A stretch of DNA of 64,000 nucleotides from Vandiemenella viatica (GCA_031002005.1 CM061918.1:45296047-45360046); one strand, 5' to 3'; counted from the first letter of the stretch, positions 22,725 to 35,508 are shown. Notes: generated from the letters alone by a model not told the origin. Program-made: numbers and translations.

Positions 22725-25490
22725 CTATAGGCTAATTGACCAGATTTGCCCGCCCTCAGCAGCACCTTGTGGATTCAGATTACAAACGAAAATCTCGTCC
22801 CCGACCTTGTGGTTAAAGGGGACTCTGCCACTATTATAACTTTTGTGTAAACGCTTGTGGGCTAACTTAATGTTCTTACGAGCTCTATTCCAATTCTGCT
22901 TGATGGTATGAGAATTAACTTTATCAGGCAAGAGTTCCTTAATGTCCCACAAATTGGATAATGGTGAATTCAATGGGTAGGAAAGCATCAGACTAGCTGG
23001 TGAGGCCTTCAAAACTTCATGACGAGCGGCATTAAAAACTAAATTAATCCATGAAAGAGACTCATCCCATTTGGTACGTGAATTAGCGTGATAAGCAATC
23101 AATGCGGCCTTTAAATTACGGCTTACTCGTTCTGCAAATGAACATTCGGGATGATAGGAAGTAGTTGTCACATGTTTGATGCCTTAAGAAAAAAAAACCT
23201 TTTAAACAGATGAGAAAGAAATGTCAAAGCATTGTCACTAACAATAACCTTAGGAGGTCCAAACAAAGCAAATATCTTTTGGAGATGCCCTACAGTACTC
23301 GGGGTGGAGGTAGTACGAACAGGAACAAGCCAACAAAAGTGAGTAAAAAGCATCTACAGCATTAGGATGTACCTATTTCCTAGCTTTGTACGGGGAAGGG
23401 GACCGACATGATCAACGAAAAGTTTATCCATGGGGTTCTGTTCCCGAAGGGAGCACAAATAACCTTTCTTGGGACCAGTATCAGGTTTAGACATGTTACA
23501 AATACGACACTCCCCCACCATTTTGCGGACATCCTTTACTAACCTAGGCCACGTGATATGTTCCTTAATTTTGTGTTTGGTTTTATGAACACCTAAATGG
23601 CCCCCAGCCAAAGAATGATGAAAGTAATAAAAGACAGAAGAGATTAATTCACTTGAAAGACGTATTCTAAGTTGTTTTTTCTTTCCTACCACACGACACA
23701 ATATACCTTTATGCAATACGAACCCTGGAGACGGTTCACCATTACAAAGTTGTTGGTAGATGGGGCACAGCAAGGGATCAGACCTCTGTTTAGCCCTGAG
23801 ATCAGTAAACAATAGGGGAACCTCAGTTAAAATACCCCCCACCTGGCCAAAACCCTAATCGCTACCTTCCGAGGGCTCTCCAGGACCTTCAAACATGTGA
23901 CTAAGCGCATCAGAAATGTTGTTATCAAATTCCCGAATATGTCGAACCGAAAATCAGAAGGCGGAGATTCGGACAGCCCACCTAGTTACGCGCCCTGTTT
24001 TACAGGGGCGCACCAGAATCCAGCTTAAAGCTTGATTATCAGTTTGAAGAACAAACTCATGGTGCTCCAGATAAAAACAAAATTTCTCTAGAGCAAAGAG
24101 AACTGTGAGAGCCTCACACTCGTAAACAGAGTATTTACATTCGGGGCCAGCTAACCTCCTGGAAATGTAAGCCAAAGGACATCTTCCCCGATCACCTTCT
24201 TGCAAGAGAACGGCCGCAATACCAGCACTAGATGCATCCGTTTGTACCACAAAGGGTTTATTAAAATCAGGAATTGCTAAGACGGGATTCGTAAGTGCAG
24301 ATTTCAGCGTGTCGAAGGCAGTTTGTTGGCTAGACCCTCACACAAATTTTCGCCCTTTCTTACGAAGATCATTTAAAGGGGCGGCAATATAAGAAAAGTT
24401 AGGCACAAAACAGTGAAAATAATTGGCCATACCAATAAACCGAGCAACCCCTTTAGCATTAGTAGGGGGTGGAAACTTTCGAAGACCTTTAGTACGCTCA
24501 GGATCTACTCTAACACCATCACCTGACATGAGGTGTCCAAGAAAGGAGACTTGTTGACAGGCCAAGGTAATTTTTGAAGGCTTAACCGTCAGGCCAGCTT
24601 CCCTTAAATCTGGTTAGAACTTGACCAAGATGATGCAGATGTTGCTCAAAGGACTCGCTATAGACCACCACATCATCCAGATAATTACACACAAAGCGAA
24701 ACTTAAGATCCCCCAGTACTCTATCAAGGAGGCGGGATAACACCGCGGCCCCAGTAGATAAACCAAACGGAACACGATTAAACTCGAACAAATACCAATC
24801 CGTGCAAAATGCCTGTAACCGCCTTAGAATCCTCAGTAAGGGGAATTTGATGATACACCTGATTAAGGTCTAACACAGTAAAATATTTGGCACCAGCAAT
24901 CCAAGTAAAGGCATTGTGAAGATCAGGAAGGGGAACTGATTCTAATACGACCTTTTTATTTAATGCCCTGTAATCAACTACAGGTCTGTATTCCCCTCTC
25001 TCAGGTTTAGATACTGAAAATATTGGAGAAGTGTAAGGTGAAATGGAGGGTCTAATAACTCCATCCTTAAGCATCTGATCGATTTTTTTACGAAGAAAGT
25101 TCATCTTCGGGGGGGACAAACGGTAGGGACCCTGCCTCACCGGAATATCATGAGACAGGCGAATTTTATATTCAATAAGGTGAGTTACTCCTAATTTATC
25201 CAACAAGACATCTTTAAACTGCTCTAACATTTCCAGAAGTTGAAGAGGTTGACTCTGAGACAGATGACCCGTCTTATAATCACCCACTTGTGTAAGGACC
25301 GCTTTTGCTCGTGATGAGATGCGACAAGAGCAAAGGGCAATTTGATTCTGAGGATCAAACTTAAAATAAAAGGTGCTCAAACTACAGTCCTTGACCAGTC
25401 CAGTACCTTTGATAAAATCTATACCCAATATAACGGGTATTGATAATCCTTTAGCGACGACCAGATTAAGGGGCCAGGTATAATTACACA
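22725..25490 (-). pseudogene. Gypsy pol: RT, RNase H and integrase, interrupted
   Basis: Read along the minus strand. The RT begins after a linker with LSHDIPVRQGPYRLSPPK; key blocks are YRPVVDYRALNKK, FTVLDLNQVYHQIPL, FEFNRVPFGLSTG and the catalytic YLDDVVVYSE (about 24690). RNase H has VVQTDASSAGIAAVLLQ and LQTDNQALSW (acidic residues present). Integrase has the zinc-binding HHCC region (HHSLAGGHLGVHKTK...CRICNMSKP) and core blocks DHVGPLPRT and IVSDNALTF. The last open part ends at 22725 with a basic C-terminus. Interruptions occur near 24780, 24580, 24330, 23950, 23860, 23350 and 23170, so no functional polyprotein is possible. Confidence 0.9.
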
Positions 25491-25506
25491 CTCTTACCCA
25501 AACTCA

Positions 25507-27127
25507 TCACACTCCCACGAGAGGCAACTTCTGACCAGCAACAGTAGAACATCCCTGCGCGGGGGGTTTGAGTACGGGCAAGTGACAGATGTTACGAAAC
25601 TCCAAATACCAGTTATAATCGACAAAGGAGAGAGAACTCCCTAAGTCAATGAGGGCACAAACAGGCTCATGATTGATGTTGGTACAAACAAAAGGCAGAT
25701 GAGAAGTCTTAGGATTCAAAATGCGGTTACGAAAACCTTTAAGTATCAAACGCCTCGTTTCTCGACGGTTACCAGGTTGACCCTTGGCTAACGGACATCT
25801 CCTGACAAAATGAAGATCAGAACCACAACAGAAACACCGCTTAACCACCCTACCTGCAAGAACACTACTACACCAATAAATATTATCCAGCGGAACTTGC
25901 CCGCTGAAACCCCCGGCGTTAGCTATAAGGTCGTTGTGCACGAGGCGCTCGGCACTGTTTAACGGAATGGTCACCAGCGTCATAGCGAAAACACTTGCCT
26001 TTAACATAGTAATTATTAGCATGTGAATAATCAGGCTTCCCCTCATCTTTCTTAGTGACTTGTGCCCTACCTTCTGCTCTCTGCTGATCAACAAGTTGCA
26101 AGGCCTCAATAGAAGTAATTAACTGATTAAGCTGAACAAAAGATACTGGTCTTATATTAAACATGGCCCTAGCCCTATCCTCCGGATGAAGACCTTCGAC
26201 AATATTGGCAATGATATCCTTTTCAGAAATATCCCTTTGTAATGCCGCTACAGCCATATGAACCCTCTCCACAAATTCCCCCAACGATTCCATCATAGAT
26301 TGTACTCTCCAAAAATGAACTCTTTCTAACTCTCCCAATATACGTATTGGCATTTTCTCTCGAATCACCTTCTGTATTAAATCTTCTAAGGTCTCCCTTA
26401 CCTGCATAATCTCCGCAAGATAATCTGCCAAACAACCCTTAGCTAAAGGATATAACAAAGCCAAAATACTATGTTGAAGAACCTGAAGCACATCTGCGTG
26501 TTTTTCAAAACAAACGGTGAGACACAACATATGTTCAATTTGTCTCATACCTCCCACTGAAAGTTCCTTGACATCCCTTAACAATACCCCCAAAGGATTA
26601 GGTAATTTGGCAAACTGATTTGAAATGGCCTGACACTCGGGAACTACTGGGTGTATCTGATGATGATCAGTTCTCACCGTTACCCCTTCTACTGACTCAC
26701 TACAAGTGTCATTTTCTAAACCCAAGGAATTAACCAGCAGTAACAAGGTCTGTAATTCAACTCTCAACTGGTCTACAGAGGAAAGTTGATCTTTATCCAA
26801 GTTCAAAATTTGCAAATCGGTAAGACGATCATTAAAATGGTTAAGCTGAGCCTGAATCCTATAAATCTGGCTCCTAGTTGGCCTGCTTTCTTTCAAGAAG
26901 GCAATATTTTTCCCAAGCTCCTTCAACCCCACTGAACAGGGCGGAAATAGCATCACCTACCTCCACAATCCGCTCCGGGATGGAAACCGGAGCAGGATCA
27001 GTGGCACACAATTAATCAGTGAGATCAGACACACTACCATCGTCTGACGCTCCCCTAATTCTGAGTTGATACTGCAGCTGCTCTTTCTTAAGATAACTCC
27101 ACCCTACAAAGCGCGGGCCTTCCATTA
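25507..27127 (-). pseudogene. Gypsy gag and protease region, interrupted
   Basis: Gag starts on the minus strand near 27125 with MEGPRFVGWSYLKKEQLQ and stops early at about 27012; an open stretch resumes and reaches 25919. That stretch has a coiled-coil-like segment (about 26700-26900) and a gag core with ISEKDIIANIVEGLHPEDRA. The first zinc knuckle is damaged (CFRYDAGDHSVKQC; the second Cys has become Tyr). The overlapping frame carries an intact CCHC knuckle (CFCCGSDLHFVRRC). The protease has ALIDLGSS where aspartic proteases normally have D-T/S-G, so its active-site triad is altered. Together with the stops this indicates a dead copy. Confidence 0.82.
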
Positions 27128-27206
27128 CGAATCTGTAAATACAATATACAAATGTATGACAACAACAAAACAACCAATGACAAGGCTTGAAACTTACCCA
27201 ATATAA

Positions 27207-27222
27207 CCACGCTCTGCTACCA
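27207..27222 (-). other. Gypsy primer-binding site, initiator tRNA-Met-like
   Basis: Two bases inside the 5' LTR the minus strand reads TGGTAGCAGAGCGTGG. TGGTAGCAGAG is complementary to the 3' end of animal initiator tRNA-Met (CTCTGCTACCA). The next bases fit less well, so the tRNA assignment is probable, not certain. Confidence 0.7.
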
Positions 27223-27224
27223 TT

Positions 27225-28382
27225 TGTTATGTGAGGTTGCAACTAAGGACTCAGTGGGAAGCATGTGGGAACATGGTTATAAAGTGCAAACCTTGTTCAA
27301 ACATTTTATTACAAGAATCATGGTCAACGATTAAACTTATACAGAATTCACAAATAATATAATACAATATAATACATAAGAAAGGTTCAATCTTGCTGAT
27401 TATGATCTTAATAAATCCTGTACCAATACAAATATATGTTAATGCGATGACAAGCTTGTTAAGCCATGAGAATATCCGTAATCACAATATCTCCACTTGT
27501 ATTAAACATCCAAACAGAAAATCCTTGCGTGCTTGGAAACATAATATAACAGGGCAGGCTCTTACCAATTTACCATCATATAACAAATTTACAGCTAGTA
27601 CAAAACACAAATTTGTACAAAGGAGGCAAAATACAGCAATTATTTTAAACAAACAGGATTCAGTTTACCTTAGCGTCCTTCAGTTTAACCTTAAGAATAA
27701 AGTTCTTATCAAAAGGTTCTGACAAAATTGTAGTGTGTATACCCCGTCGCATAAGTCGTTACCACCCACACACACTGATAAGGTGGCGGGAACGATTAGC
27801 ACCACATATCAGGGAATTTTGTGCATTCCCGTAACAAGATTACTAAACACAACTAACAGGAATGCAGTAAGCGACGCACTTTGTAGTTGGGATCATGAGG
27901 TATTCTACCTCAAATACCTGACAGTGTTAGAAAATGGCAATTTATCACCTCGAAGCCACCGCCAGCCCCGCCCGCTGCCGTGCTCCCCAATTGCCGGAAA
28001 ACTGCTCACGAACATAGAGCGCAGCGGAGGAATTCCCTCGATTAATGCGAGCGAGGAACGGTCTCGGTCGTGTCACAAATCCACATCATGCGGTACTTCC
28101 AGGGTGCCTGGTGAAATTACAAGTGCTCACTTATACCAGCAGACCTCTAACATCGCAGTCAATTAGGGAAAATATTAGGCCCAACGAACCAATCCGCTGC
28201 TGCCGACCGACTCACTTCCTGGTTTCGTGTCCTCGAAAATCAACTCCATAAACCGGTAGAGGGCACCACCGGAGCCACAGAGTGCTCTCATGGGCGAAAC
28301 TCGCACGCGGGCTCTGCAGGAACCAGCATCAGAAGACAATCGAGGGCGGGGAAAATAAACAATGCGAGCCGAGCACGGCTCA
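27225..28382 (-). repeat. Gypsy 5' LTR (sense of the element)
   Basis: 1158 bp, from TGTTATGTGAGG to GCACGGCTCA on the + strand. Near-identical to 21446-22561 apart from scattered substitutions and the 42 bp missing there. The element's promoter should lie in it; no TATA element is confidently identified. Confidence 0.93.
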
Positions 28383-28387
28383 ACTAG

Positions 28388-28735
28388 TGTTTTGTATACT
28401 ATTTCCTTTGTTTGAGCATTACAACCTCTCAAAATACACCCTATGAATCACAGTTTAGAATTAGCTTTGCCTATGATGGAAGTTATGTGCAAGTCCTATT
28501 TCATGTTGCTTTGTACTGTTATGCCTAGATACTTCAGGGAAATCCACCATGTCAGCAACTGAATTGTTAACTTTGTACTTATTAGAAAGTGGGGCCTTTT
28601 TTATTACTTATTTTCATTGGCTTGCACTTTTTGCAGTTAAGTGTAAGCTGCCATTTATGGCACCATTCCGAAATAACATGCAGATTGTGCTGAATTTCCA
28701 AGCAATCGTCTGATCACCTCACTTCATTGGAAGAA
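28388..28735 (-). mobile_element. CR1-type LINE fragment, continuation after the Gypsy insertion
   Basis: Begins 'tgttttgtatactatttcc' right after the second ACTAG. It matches 12445-12770 of the other LINE copy ('tgttttatacactatctcc'), continuing exactly where 21003-21445 stopped. It carries degraded RT sequence (minus-strand WCHKWQLTLNCKKCK region) and ends near 28735. Confidence 0.85.
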
Positions 28736-29430
28736 GTGACTAAGACACTGTCTCAGCATCAGGCACTTGACAAGGAATTAGTTGAGCTGGGGCATGTTGG
28801 CTTAAGTAATTTTCACTTGGTGATTTATCAAGAAAGCCAGATCTCTTTGTAGTTCTTGTTCTGTTAGGAATTCAGTACAGTTGAAGGTGAGTTAGGCTCA
28901 TTAATCCAGTCCCTTGTGTCTTTCCTTAGAATAGGCTTCAATGGGCAAACAGCAGGTTTCTCCTTCTCTCTTATATCATCCATGCACGAATATACTCATC
29001 CACACATACGGTAACACTCATGAAGAATTTCACATTGGCAATGAGAAACCATTTGGTGGCATATCAACCTGTCTTTGGGTTGAAGAGAACCTTAGGTTTA
29101 TATCAAATTAAAGTCAACTGTTGAACCTGCCATTGTGCCTGCATTTGTTATAATGCCACCACATTGCATAAGCCTAGGATCAAACCCCAGACTCCGCATA
29201 CCAGCCATCCTTATTGTAGTTCTAAGGAAGTTTTCCTCACTCACCTAGGCAAATGCTGATACAGACTCCAGCATCCACCTCATAAACTGCACATTTCACA
29301 AACAAAAGTATACTTGTAACCGTAGGCTTTGACAGCCTAAGTCTTGGTTGCTTGGGTGATGAAATGTCGATGTGTAGAAAGCCACATGTGATGCTATCTG
29401 GACAGCCATGAGAGCAAATATACACTTATC
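28736..29430. other. Intron 3, nothing recognised
   Basis: No exon, domain or repeat family recognised in this span. Confidence 0.5.
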
Positions 29431-30540
29431 ATATATAACACAAATTAACACGTTTTATAGACAGATGGCAACACATCCACATCAAAACTGCATCAAGGTA
29501 GGGATGTAATGGAGTTCCACATCTACAAGTGCAGAACTTTTGCATGAAATCCTACATCTGCTTTCATATCCACATCCACAATTTTTTATTACATTGCAAT
29601 ATATATTATTATTATTATTTTTACATTGCAATATATTTTCTCTATATAAGAGATTTTGCCCATCGTTGCTTAGCTAACAACAACATGGTTGATTTTTTTC
29701 TGACGATCTCGCAATAAAAGTATCAGTGAACTGAATGATGTTAACTACCTAAGCAATGAATTTACTAATTTGAACTTCCATGTAAAGTAAAGTGGCATAT
29801 TCATTGCCCAACTTGCAGGACATCCATGAAGAACTACCGTAGGATGTAGTCACCCATTCATGCTAATAGAAGGGGTCCAACAAAAGATCCCAGCAGTCCT
29901 TCCCATTTGTACTTTCTTGCGGCACAACATGTGTCCTTATCACTTGTAGGATGTGTCCTCCAACATGATCCAATCCCCATAGCGAGTTGGACAGCAAGGA
30001 CCCATGTTGATTGTCTGGGAGTCCAACAGTATCCAACATGTCCTTCATGTAGTCCTGCAACACCTTTCCTTTATTGGAAAAACAGATCATCATAGGTCCT
30101 ACATGTTGGACTGTGAATGGGCTGCTATATTGAAGGAAAGGCAGGTGATGAGCACGGAGATGTGCGACGGCGTGGCCTCGTGCTTAACACTTGAATTAGA
30201 TGACCTGCAAACTCCGCAAAGTTCATATGACGTACTTTTTTTTTTTTTGACACTTACGTAGTTATGTAAATAATTTAATTCACTTGTGGAATCATGCCAC
30301 GTTTTTTGTTATGGAAAGATGAGGCACAAAATAAATCAATATTGCAGTATCATAGTTATGAAAAATGTAGAATTTTGAATAAAAATATACTTATTTTAAA
30401 TTTATTTTTGATAAAATATTAAAAACTAAATAATTATAAATTTATTTTTCCACCTCCGCATCCACTTCCACAAAACATCCTCATCTACAGATGTCAAACA
30501 CTGACATCCGCATCCGCATCCTCATCCTTAAAGATGACCT
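29431..30540. repeat. Unclassified repeat with CATCC-type hexamer ends
   Basis: 'atccacatcc', 'catcaaaactgcatc' and 'acatctacaagtgcag' occur near 29470-29580, and 'catccgcatccgcatcctcatcc' type repeats (core CATCCGCATC) near 30505-30530, with unrelated AT-rich sequence between. Such hexamer-rich ends occur in some DNA transposons, but no TIR, target duplication or transposase is visible. A segment at 29900-30110 contains several inverted short motifs ('ccaacatg' and 'catgttgg'). Confidence 0.35.
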
Positions 30541-30839
30541 TCGTTACAATCCTACAACTGGGCTAGCTGGAAGTGACAAAATCTTGCATTTAAAATGAGA
30601 ACATCTTTCTGAAAAGGATGTGCTGGCTGAGCTACAAACGTGGAAATGTTCAAAGGATAATGATGATGATGGTATTGTGAATTATTAAATCAAAGTATGA
30701 GGTATTTTTTTTAAAAAAATTATATATTCCTGAAGTACATTGCAATTAGCAGCCATTTTGAATGTTTATTTTATTTTCAGCAGTTGAAAAGGTTAAGTGT
30801 GTTTTGGTCTCCTTGGCGGTTTTGTTCTTTCTAAACAAA

Positions 30840-32110
30840 TGGAGCAAAACTTGTATTAATTTTTTGTGATAAATGGAATAAAGTGCAGTACCACATTCAA
30901 AATTAGCCTTTGGTGAATCCATTATGAATAAAACAAGAGTTTATGAGTGATACAAATGTTAAAAAGAGGGCCATGAAGATGCTCCTGATAATGTCCACCC
31001 TGAACACCCTAACTAATCAACTGACAACAACATCGAACAAGTGAAAAATGATTCTGTAAAATCACTGTTATCACTATTAGAGAGGTCGCTGGTGATGTAA
31101 TTAATAGATTCTGGCTTATGCAAAGCTATTTTGTTCTCGATGTTTTGCGTATGAAGCTTGTGGCAGCAAAGTTTGTTCCAAAATTGCCAAATTTTGATCA
31201 AAAACAATGGTGTGCTGACATTGCTAAGGGATTGCTGAATAAAGTCAATAACAATACAGAACTTCTTAAAATGGTCATAACAGTTGACAAAACATGCATT
31301 TATGTGTATGATGTAGAAAGCAAGGCCCAATCGTTTGAATGGAAGCTGCCTGAAGGGCCAAGATCAAAAAAAGTTCAACAACTTCGATTAAATGTGAATG
31401 TTTTTTGTGTTTTATAAAGCCTTCTTGTACTTTTATATAATTTTCAGTTGTATTTTTAAGGATTTGAAATGATTCAACTGTTGGCAAGAGTACCAAATTG
31501 TTTTAAAGTCATTCGGAATGAACTTTCAGCTTAGTGCTTATCAGTTTCATTTTTTATATCTGAAATAAATAGTAAAACTTCTATGACTTGATTCCATTTA
31601 TTAACATGTTATCTGATATTTAAAGATCTGAAGTTATAGGTCCTTTGCAGGTGCTTTGCAATCTTATTGCTATCTCTTTTCTAAATGTTACCATAGCTAC
31701 CAATTTCTTTCTCAGAGTAATTATTATTCTTTTCTTTAAGTAATCTGTTGTACTACATGTTCTCCTCATTGTTTTCTTTGATTTCAATGGTATTGTGCAT
31801 CATGAGTTCCTTCCAAATGGGCATACTGTCAATAAGGAAAACCATCCGGAAGTTATGCACCATTTGTGTGAAGCCATCCATCAAAAGCACCCAGAATTGT
31901 GGCCAAACCATTCATGAAAATTGCACCATGAAAATGCTCCTGTACACACCTCACTGGTTATTCATGATTTTTTGGTAAAAAACAAAACCGCTGTTTTGAC
32001 TGTATTCGCCAGACATGGCTCCCTGTGACCTTTTTATTCCCAAGGCTGAAGAGAACCTTAAAAGAATGATGTTTTGCCACCATTGACAGATAAAAACTGA
32101 ATTGCTGTAG
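30840..32110 (+). mobile_element. Old mariner element, coding sequence decayed and interrupted
   Basis: The + strand carries mariner transposase blocks in order: a degraded N-terminus; LRMKLVAAKFVPKLPNFDQKQW (31145-31210); LLKMVITVDKTCIYVYDVESKAQSFEWK (31265-31345) with the first catalytic region; then, after about 340 bp of unrelated sequence (31420-31755), FFDFNGIVHHEFLPNG (31766-31810), HHENAPVHTSLVIHDFLVKN with the second region, and MAPCDLF with the third. The second Asp reads as Glu (HENAP). The family differs from both other mariners in the window. Terminal repeats were not found, so the ends are approximate. Confidence 0.72.
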
Positions 32111-33175
32111 TAGTTGAATGCTCGATTGAAAAATGAATTACATATAGTGCAATAACTGAAATTTGCATGAATATCCTTGTCTAAAGCCAGGCCATCAATT
32201 TGAAAATAAGTTTCTTTCCTTACAGTCATTTCTGATGTGGCTATATACCAATCTATTCATTAATTTACCTAGCACTTATGTCAAACTAATCAGCCTGTAA
32301 TTTTGGATCTAATTCTCCTTTATGAACCGTTACTACTATCATGCTTTTCCAGTCCTCGCAAGAATCTAGTCTTAACCTAGATAATGTTTCAAGAAGAGAT
32401 ACACTGTCACAACCTGCTATGTTTGATATTATCTACACTAGTCCTTTTATGCTCTTTTTTAGCTTTTGTGATTCTTTTATAATATTCTATGGAGTAATTT
32501 AAATTTTTTTAGTCTCTCATATCTAATTGTACTGACAAACTTTTTTTCTGATTTACACCCTTCAATTGCTGAATCATAGTCTTTAATAGCTGCATCAAAC
32601 TATTTGCTTAATATCTCTTCATTTTCATATCCTCAGTAACTTTTTCTCCATCCTTGTCTGTAATAGTTTGAATACCTTCCATTTCCATCAGTTTTTAATG
32701 TAGCAATAGAAATTTCTTGATACACCATTAATCAGTGCCCCTGAACCAATAATATTCCTCATAAACCTATTTTGCTTCTTTCCCTTCTGCTATTCATACC
32801 TTGTTTAGCTGTTTCAAGTGTACCCTACTGTCTTCCCGTCTATTAACTTTGTTATGTCCTCTTCTTACCAGCCTCTTTAATAACCTCACCTCCCTGTTGT
32901 GGTATGAATGTTCTGTACTTCTCTTTATTTTTTGTTTTGGAACAAATAATACTCATCATTTTTATTATCTCCTTGAACTCTTTCCACTTTGACTCCACTG
33001 TACTTGTTGACTTCCTTCCATTTGCAGAACCATCCCCTGAAATATTTCTTCAGTTCTTTTCTTTCAGTTTGTTTTTTATAATTGTACCTATTTCTTCCTT
33101 TTAACCACTGGTTTGCTAATTACTCTAATATCCTCAGAACTGCATTGTGATCATTTATTCATTCGGTTACTTGAG
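32111..33175 (-). mobile_element. LINE fragment, linker and start of RT
   Basis: At 32225-32300 the minus strand reads QNYRLISLT, a stop, then VLGKLMNRLVYSHIRN, the first RT block of CR1/Jockey-type LINEs. At 32135-32220 it continues with QIDGLALDKDIHANF, which parallels GFQVGNMALSKDIHVNL of the LINE at 54.9 kb. Upstream (32300-33170) is poorly conserved linker sequence. It is full of stops and is a relic. Confidence 0.6.
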
Positions 33176-33189
33176 ACCCCACAAGGTTT

Positions 33190-33400
33190 TAATTTAATTT
33201 AATTTAATTACACGCTCTGGTGGCACTTTCTCTACACACCCAACTTTCACCTATCCTGCACCCACCTACATTTGCCCTCTACAAATTTTAACTTTAAATT
33301 CTTTTAACGTTTTCGGTAAGATATTCATCATTTCCCTTGGTAATTCATTCCTATCCCTGACATCTTTACATAAAGAAAAAAAAACTTTTATCAGACTTTA
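33190..33400 (-). mobile_element. LINE 3'-end fragment (tail family T), best copy
   Basis: The minus strand encodes DRNELPREMMNILPKTLK followed by EFKVKICRGQM and a stop, the C-terminal end of a LINE ORF2, then a short 3' region with 'ccaccagagcgtgtaatt' and an (AATTT)n-like tail near 33190. Related degraded copies lie at 14930-15110, 34018-34160, 45835-45930, 52920-53045 and 62870-62965. Confidence 0.65.
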
Positions 33401-33777
33401 TTAGGAATATGTGCAACATGTTTGAACCCTTGTGTTCTGCCTTAATACAATATATGCTATTATGATTTCGATCCTGCCAGCTCTTTATAAATTGGTTGCA
33501 CATACAAATATCATATTCTTCCAGTGTTCTCATAAATTAAGATTGTTTATTGTTCAGGTACTGAGACATTCTTTTCTTATATAGTAGTATTATACAGATA
33601 TAATTCTATTTTAATAGTTACTTAATATGATGTGGTACATTATTCAGTAATTAAATCTCAATTTGACAGATTTAATCCAAAATCATTTGAATCTTTTGAC
33701 ATTTTCTGACAGTTCAGAATTTCACATACTAAGTGATTGTCTTAATCATTTAGTGTTGTAACTCTTTCCTGCCATAG

Positions 33778-33882
33778 GGCCTAAAAGCTACATTGGCAGT
33801 TAGACAAGAGCACTGGTCGGACTTTGAGCAGAAATTTGTAACTGCCTTCCTTCATAATGCCATTGAGAAGAATAAGAAAGAG
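33778..33882 (+). CDS. Ankyrin-repeat protein, exon 4
   Basis: A 105-bp, 35-codon, phase 0-0 exon between 'gccatag' and 'gtatgt'. It encodes GLKATLAVRQEHWSDFEQKF then VTAFLHNAIEKNKKE. The first half is not a clear ankyrin repeat; the second reads as the first helices of one (FLHNAIEKNKKE) that continues into exon 5 (IVELMIRAGVDVN). Support comes from phase, borders and continuity with exon 5. Confidence 0.82.
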
Positions 33883-34017
33883 GTATGTTGCATGTATATA
33901 TATGGGATACTTAAAGGTATGCTAAGAAATTTTATCTTGGTAACTGAACTATATTTTAACACAAAATGGTAGAACAAGAAAATTGAAATCATGGTGTTCA
34001 GTTATTACCAAAAATTA

Positions 34018-34520
34018 GATTTAATTTAATTACAGTAGAGCACAGGCTCTGGTGGCAATTTTCCTGTTCACCTACTTAAGCATTTAATCAGTTTTTGTCT
34101 TAAAGTATTTCAATGTTTCAGATAAATTGTTCAGAATTTATCTTGGTAATTTATTTTACTCCACAACCCAAAAAAGAGAATTTTCACAATCCCTCATGCT
34201 AAAGTTCTAGTTTGTGGCCATGGTCATGTCTTCCCTTCCATGCATTTGCTCCTAATTCTCATACTATATACATCTAGGCTCATCATCATTATAGACCTTT
34301 ACCCACTCTTCACCCATCCACTGTTTTCCATTGTTTCTCTTCCCAACTCCATTTTTTGTCAGTTTCTGATTGCATTTAGAAAGAATTTTTACACACAAAT
34401 TTAGCTGCCCTCCTATGAACTTCATTAACTCCTGTACTTGATTCTTTATTATTTGACCTCTCACAATGAATGAACCTGAAATTTTCAGTACTGTGTAAAA
34501 CTGAAGCTATCTGTGACTAC
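34018..34520 (-). mobile_element. LINE debris, tail family T plus RT C-terminal remnant
   Basis: 34018-34160 matches the tail family ('gctctggtggcaattt', 'ttggtaatttatt'). To its right the minus strand shows VQELMKFIGGQLNLCVKIL, weakly like the VQRRAARF region of CR1-type C-termini. Heavily decayed. Confidence 0.4.
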
Positions 34521-35508
34521 AACATAAAATTTTTGTAGCTGGATCAAGAAATTGTGGAAGCTTGGTTTCCCTTATCTAGAAATGAAAATTTTGTTCTTCC
34601 CTTATGTCTAAAATCAAATGCCAGCATTTGGCTCAAAACAACAAGACATGTGGACCATATTGAGTGAATAAGCTGATGAATTATTAAATTATATCCATTA
34701 GATAAACAGTAACTTTTGAATACTATGTAAATAATAATGTAAACAGTAATTTAGATGGTCATGCTTACATATCATTACTTCAATTTGTATGGAAGAAGTT
34801 TTCAGACATGCTGAACTTCAAAACTGCCTGAAATAATGTAATTCTGTTTGTTAAGAAGATTATAACCCAAAGATTTGTGTTTTAAATTATCATTGACTAT
34901 CTTATTTAGAAATGATAACTTTCCAACATCCCTATGTTTGGAAACAAATGCTGGGTTAATGGTCACAGTCATCTTCTGCCACATACTACCAATAATTTTT
35001 TATCCAATATCAATCACTCATCACCAGTGAATGCTTTATGCACACTTTTTTTAGTTGCCTCCTTTCTTCTCAAGGTTGTCATTCCAGTTCATTTATCATA
35101 TTGATTGTGTTCTGCTGGAACTTTATTTCCTCGTATATTACTTCATTACTCTCTCTAATTTAGCCAGGAAATTTCTCTACCATCGCCCTTATGTCTTGAA
35201 TAATTTTTATAATCATATTAGATGTAATATCTTCTGTGGTGTTCACTGATGTATTACTTTTGTTTTTGTTCTGTCTGAATTCTTATTTCCATCCTCATTA
35301 ACATCTTTGTACTTCTTTTGTAATGATAACCATTTCCATAATATTTGCTCTGATTGAGGAGGAATGGTAGTTAACAGTAATATAAATATTAATAAATGAA
35401 ATATGAAAGAAGTAGTGGACAAAAGTAGACAAATAGAACAATTGTTTGTGCTGGAACCACTATATACATGATAAACAACTAAAACAATTAATTTATCAAC
35501 ATTTGCAG
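34521..35508. other. Intron 4, second part, nothing recognised
   Basis: AT-rich. 34605-34640 ('aaatgccagcatttggctc') faintly resembles 20050-20080, so old LINE debris may extend here. No exon or other element seen. Confidence 0.4.

Larger units (their letters stand above)
21446..28382 (-). mobile_element. Ty3/Gypsy LTR retrotransposon, full length, coding regions broken
   Basis: A 6937-bp element on the minus strand with long terminal repeats at both ends (TG...CA), a 5-bp target duplication ACTAG (21441-21445 and 28383-28387), a primer-binding site, a polypurine tract and a gag-protease-RT-RNaseH-integrase order, which defines Ty3/Gypsy. No envelope-like reading frame exists between integrase and the 3' LTR. 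Frameshifts and stops affect gag, protease and pol. The element inserted into an existing LINE fragment, so it is the younger of the two. Confidence 0.93.
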
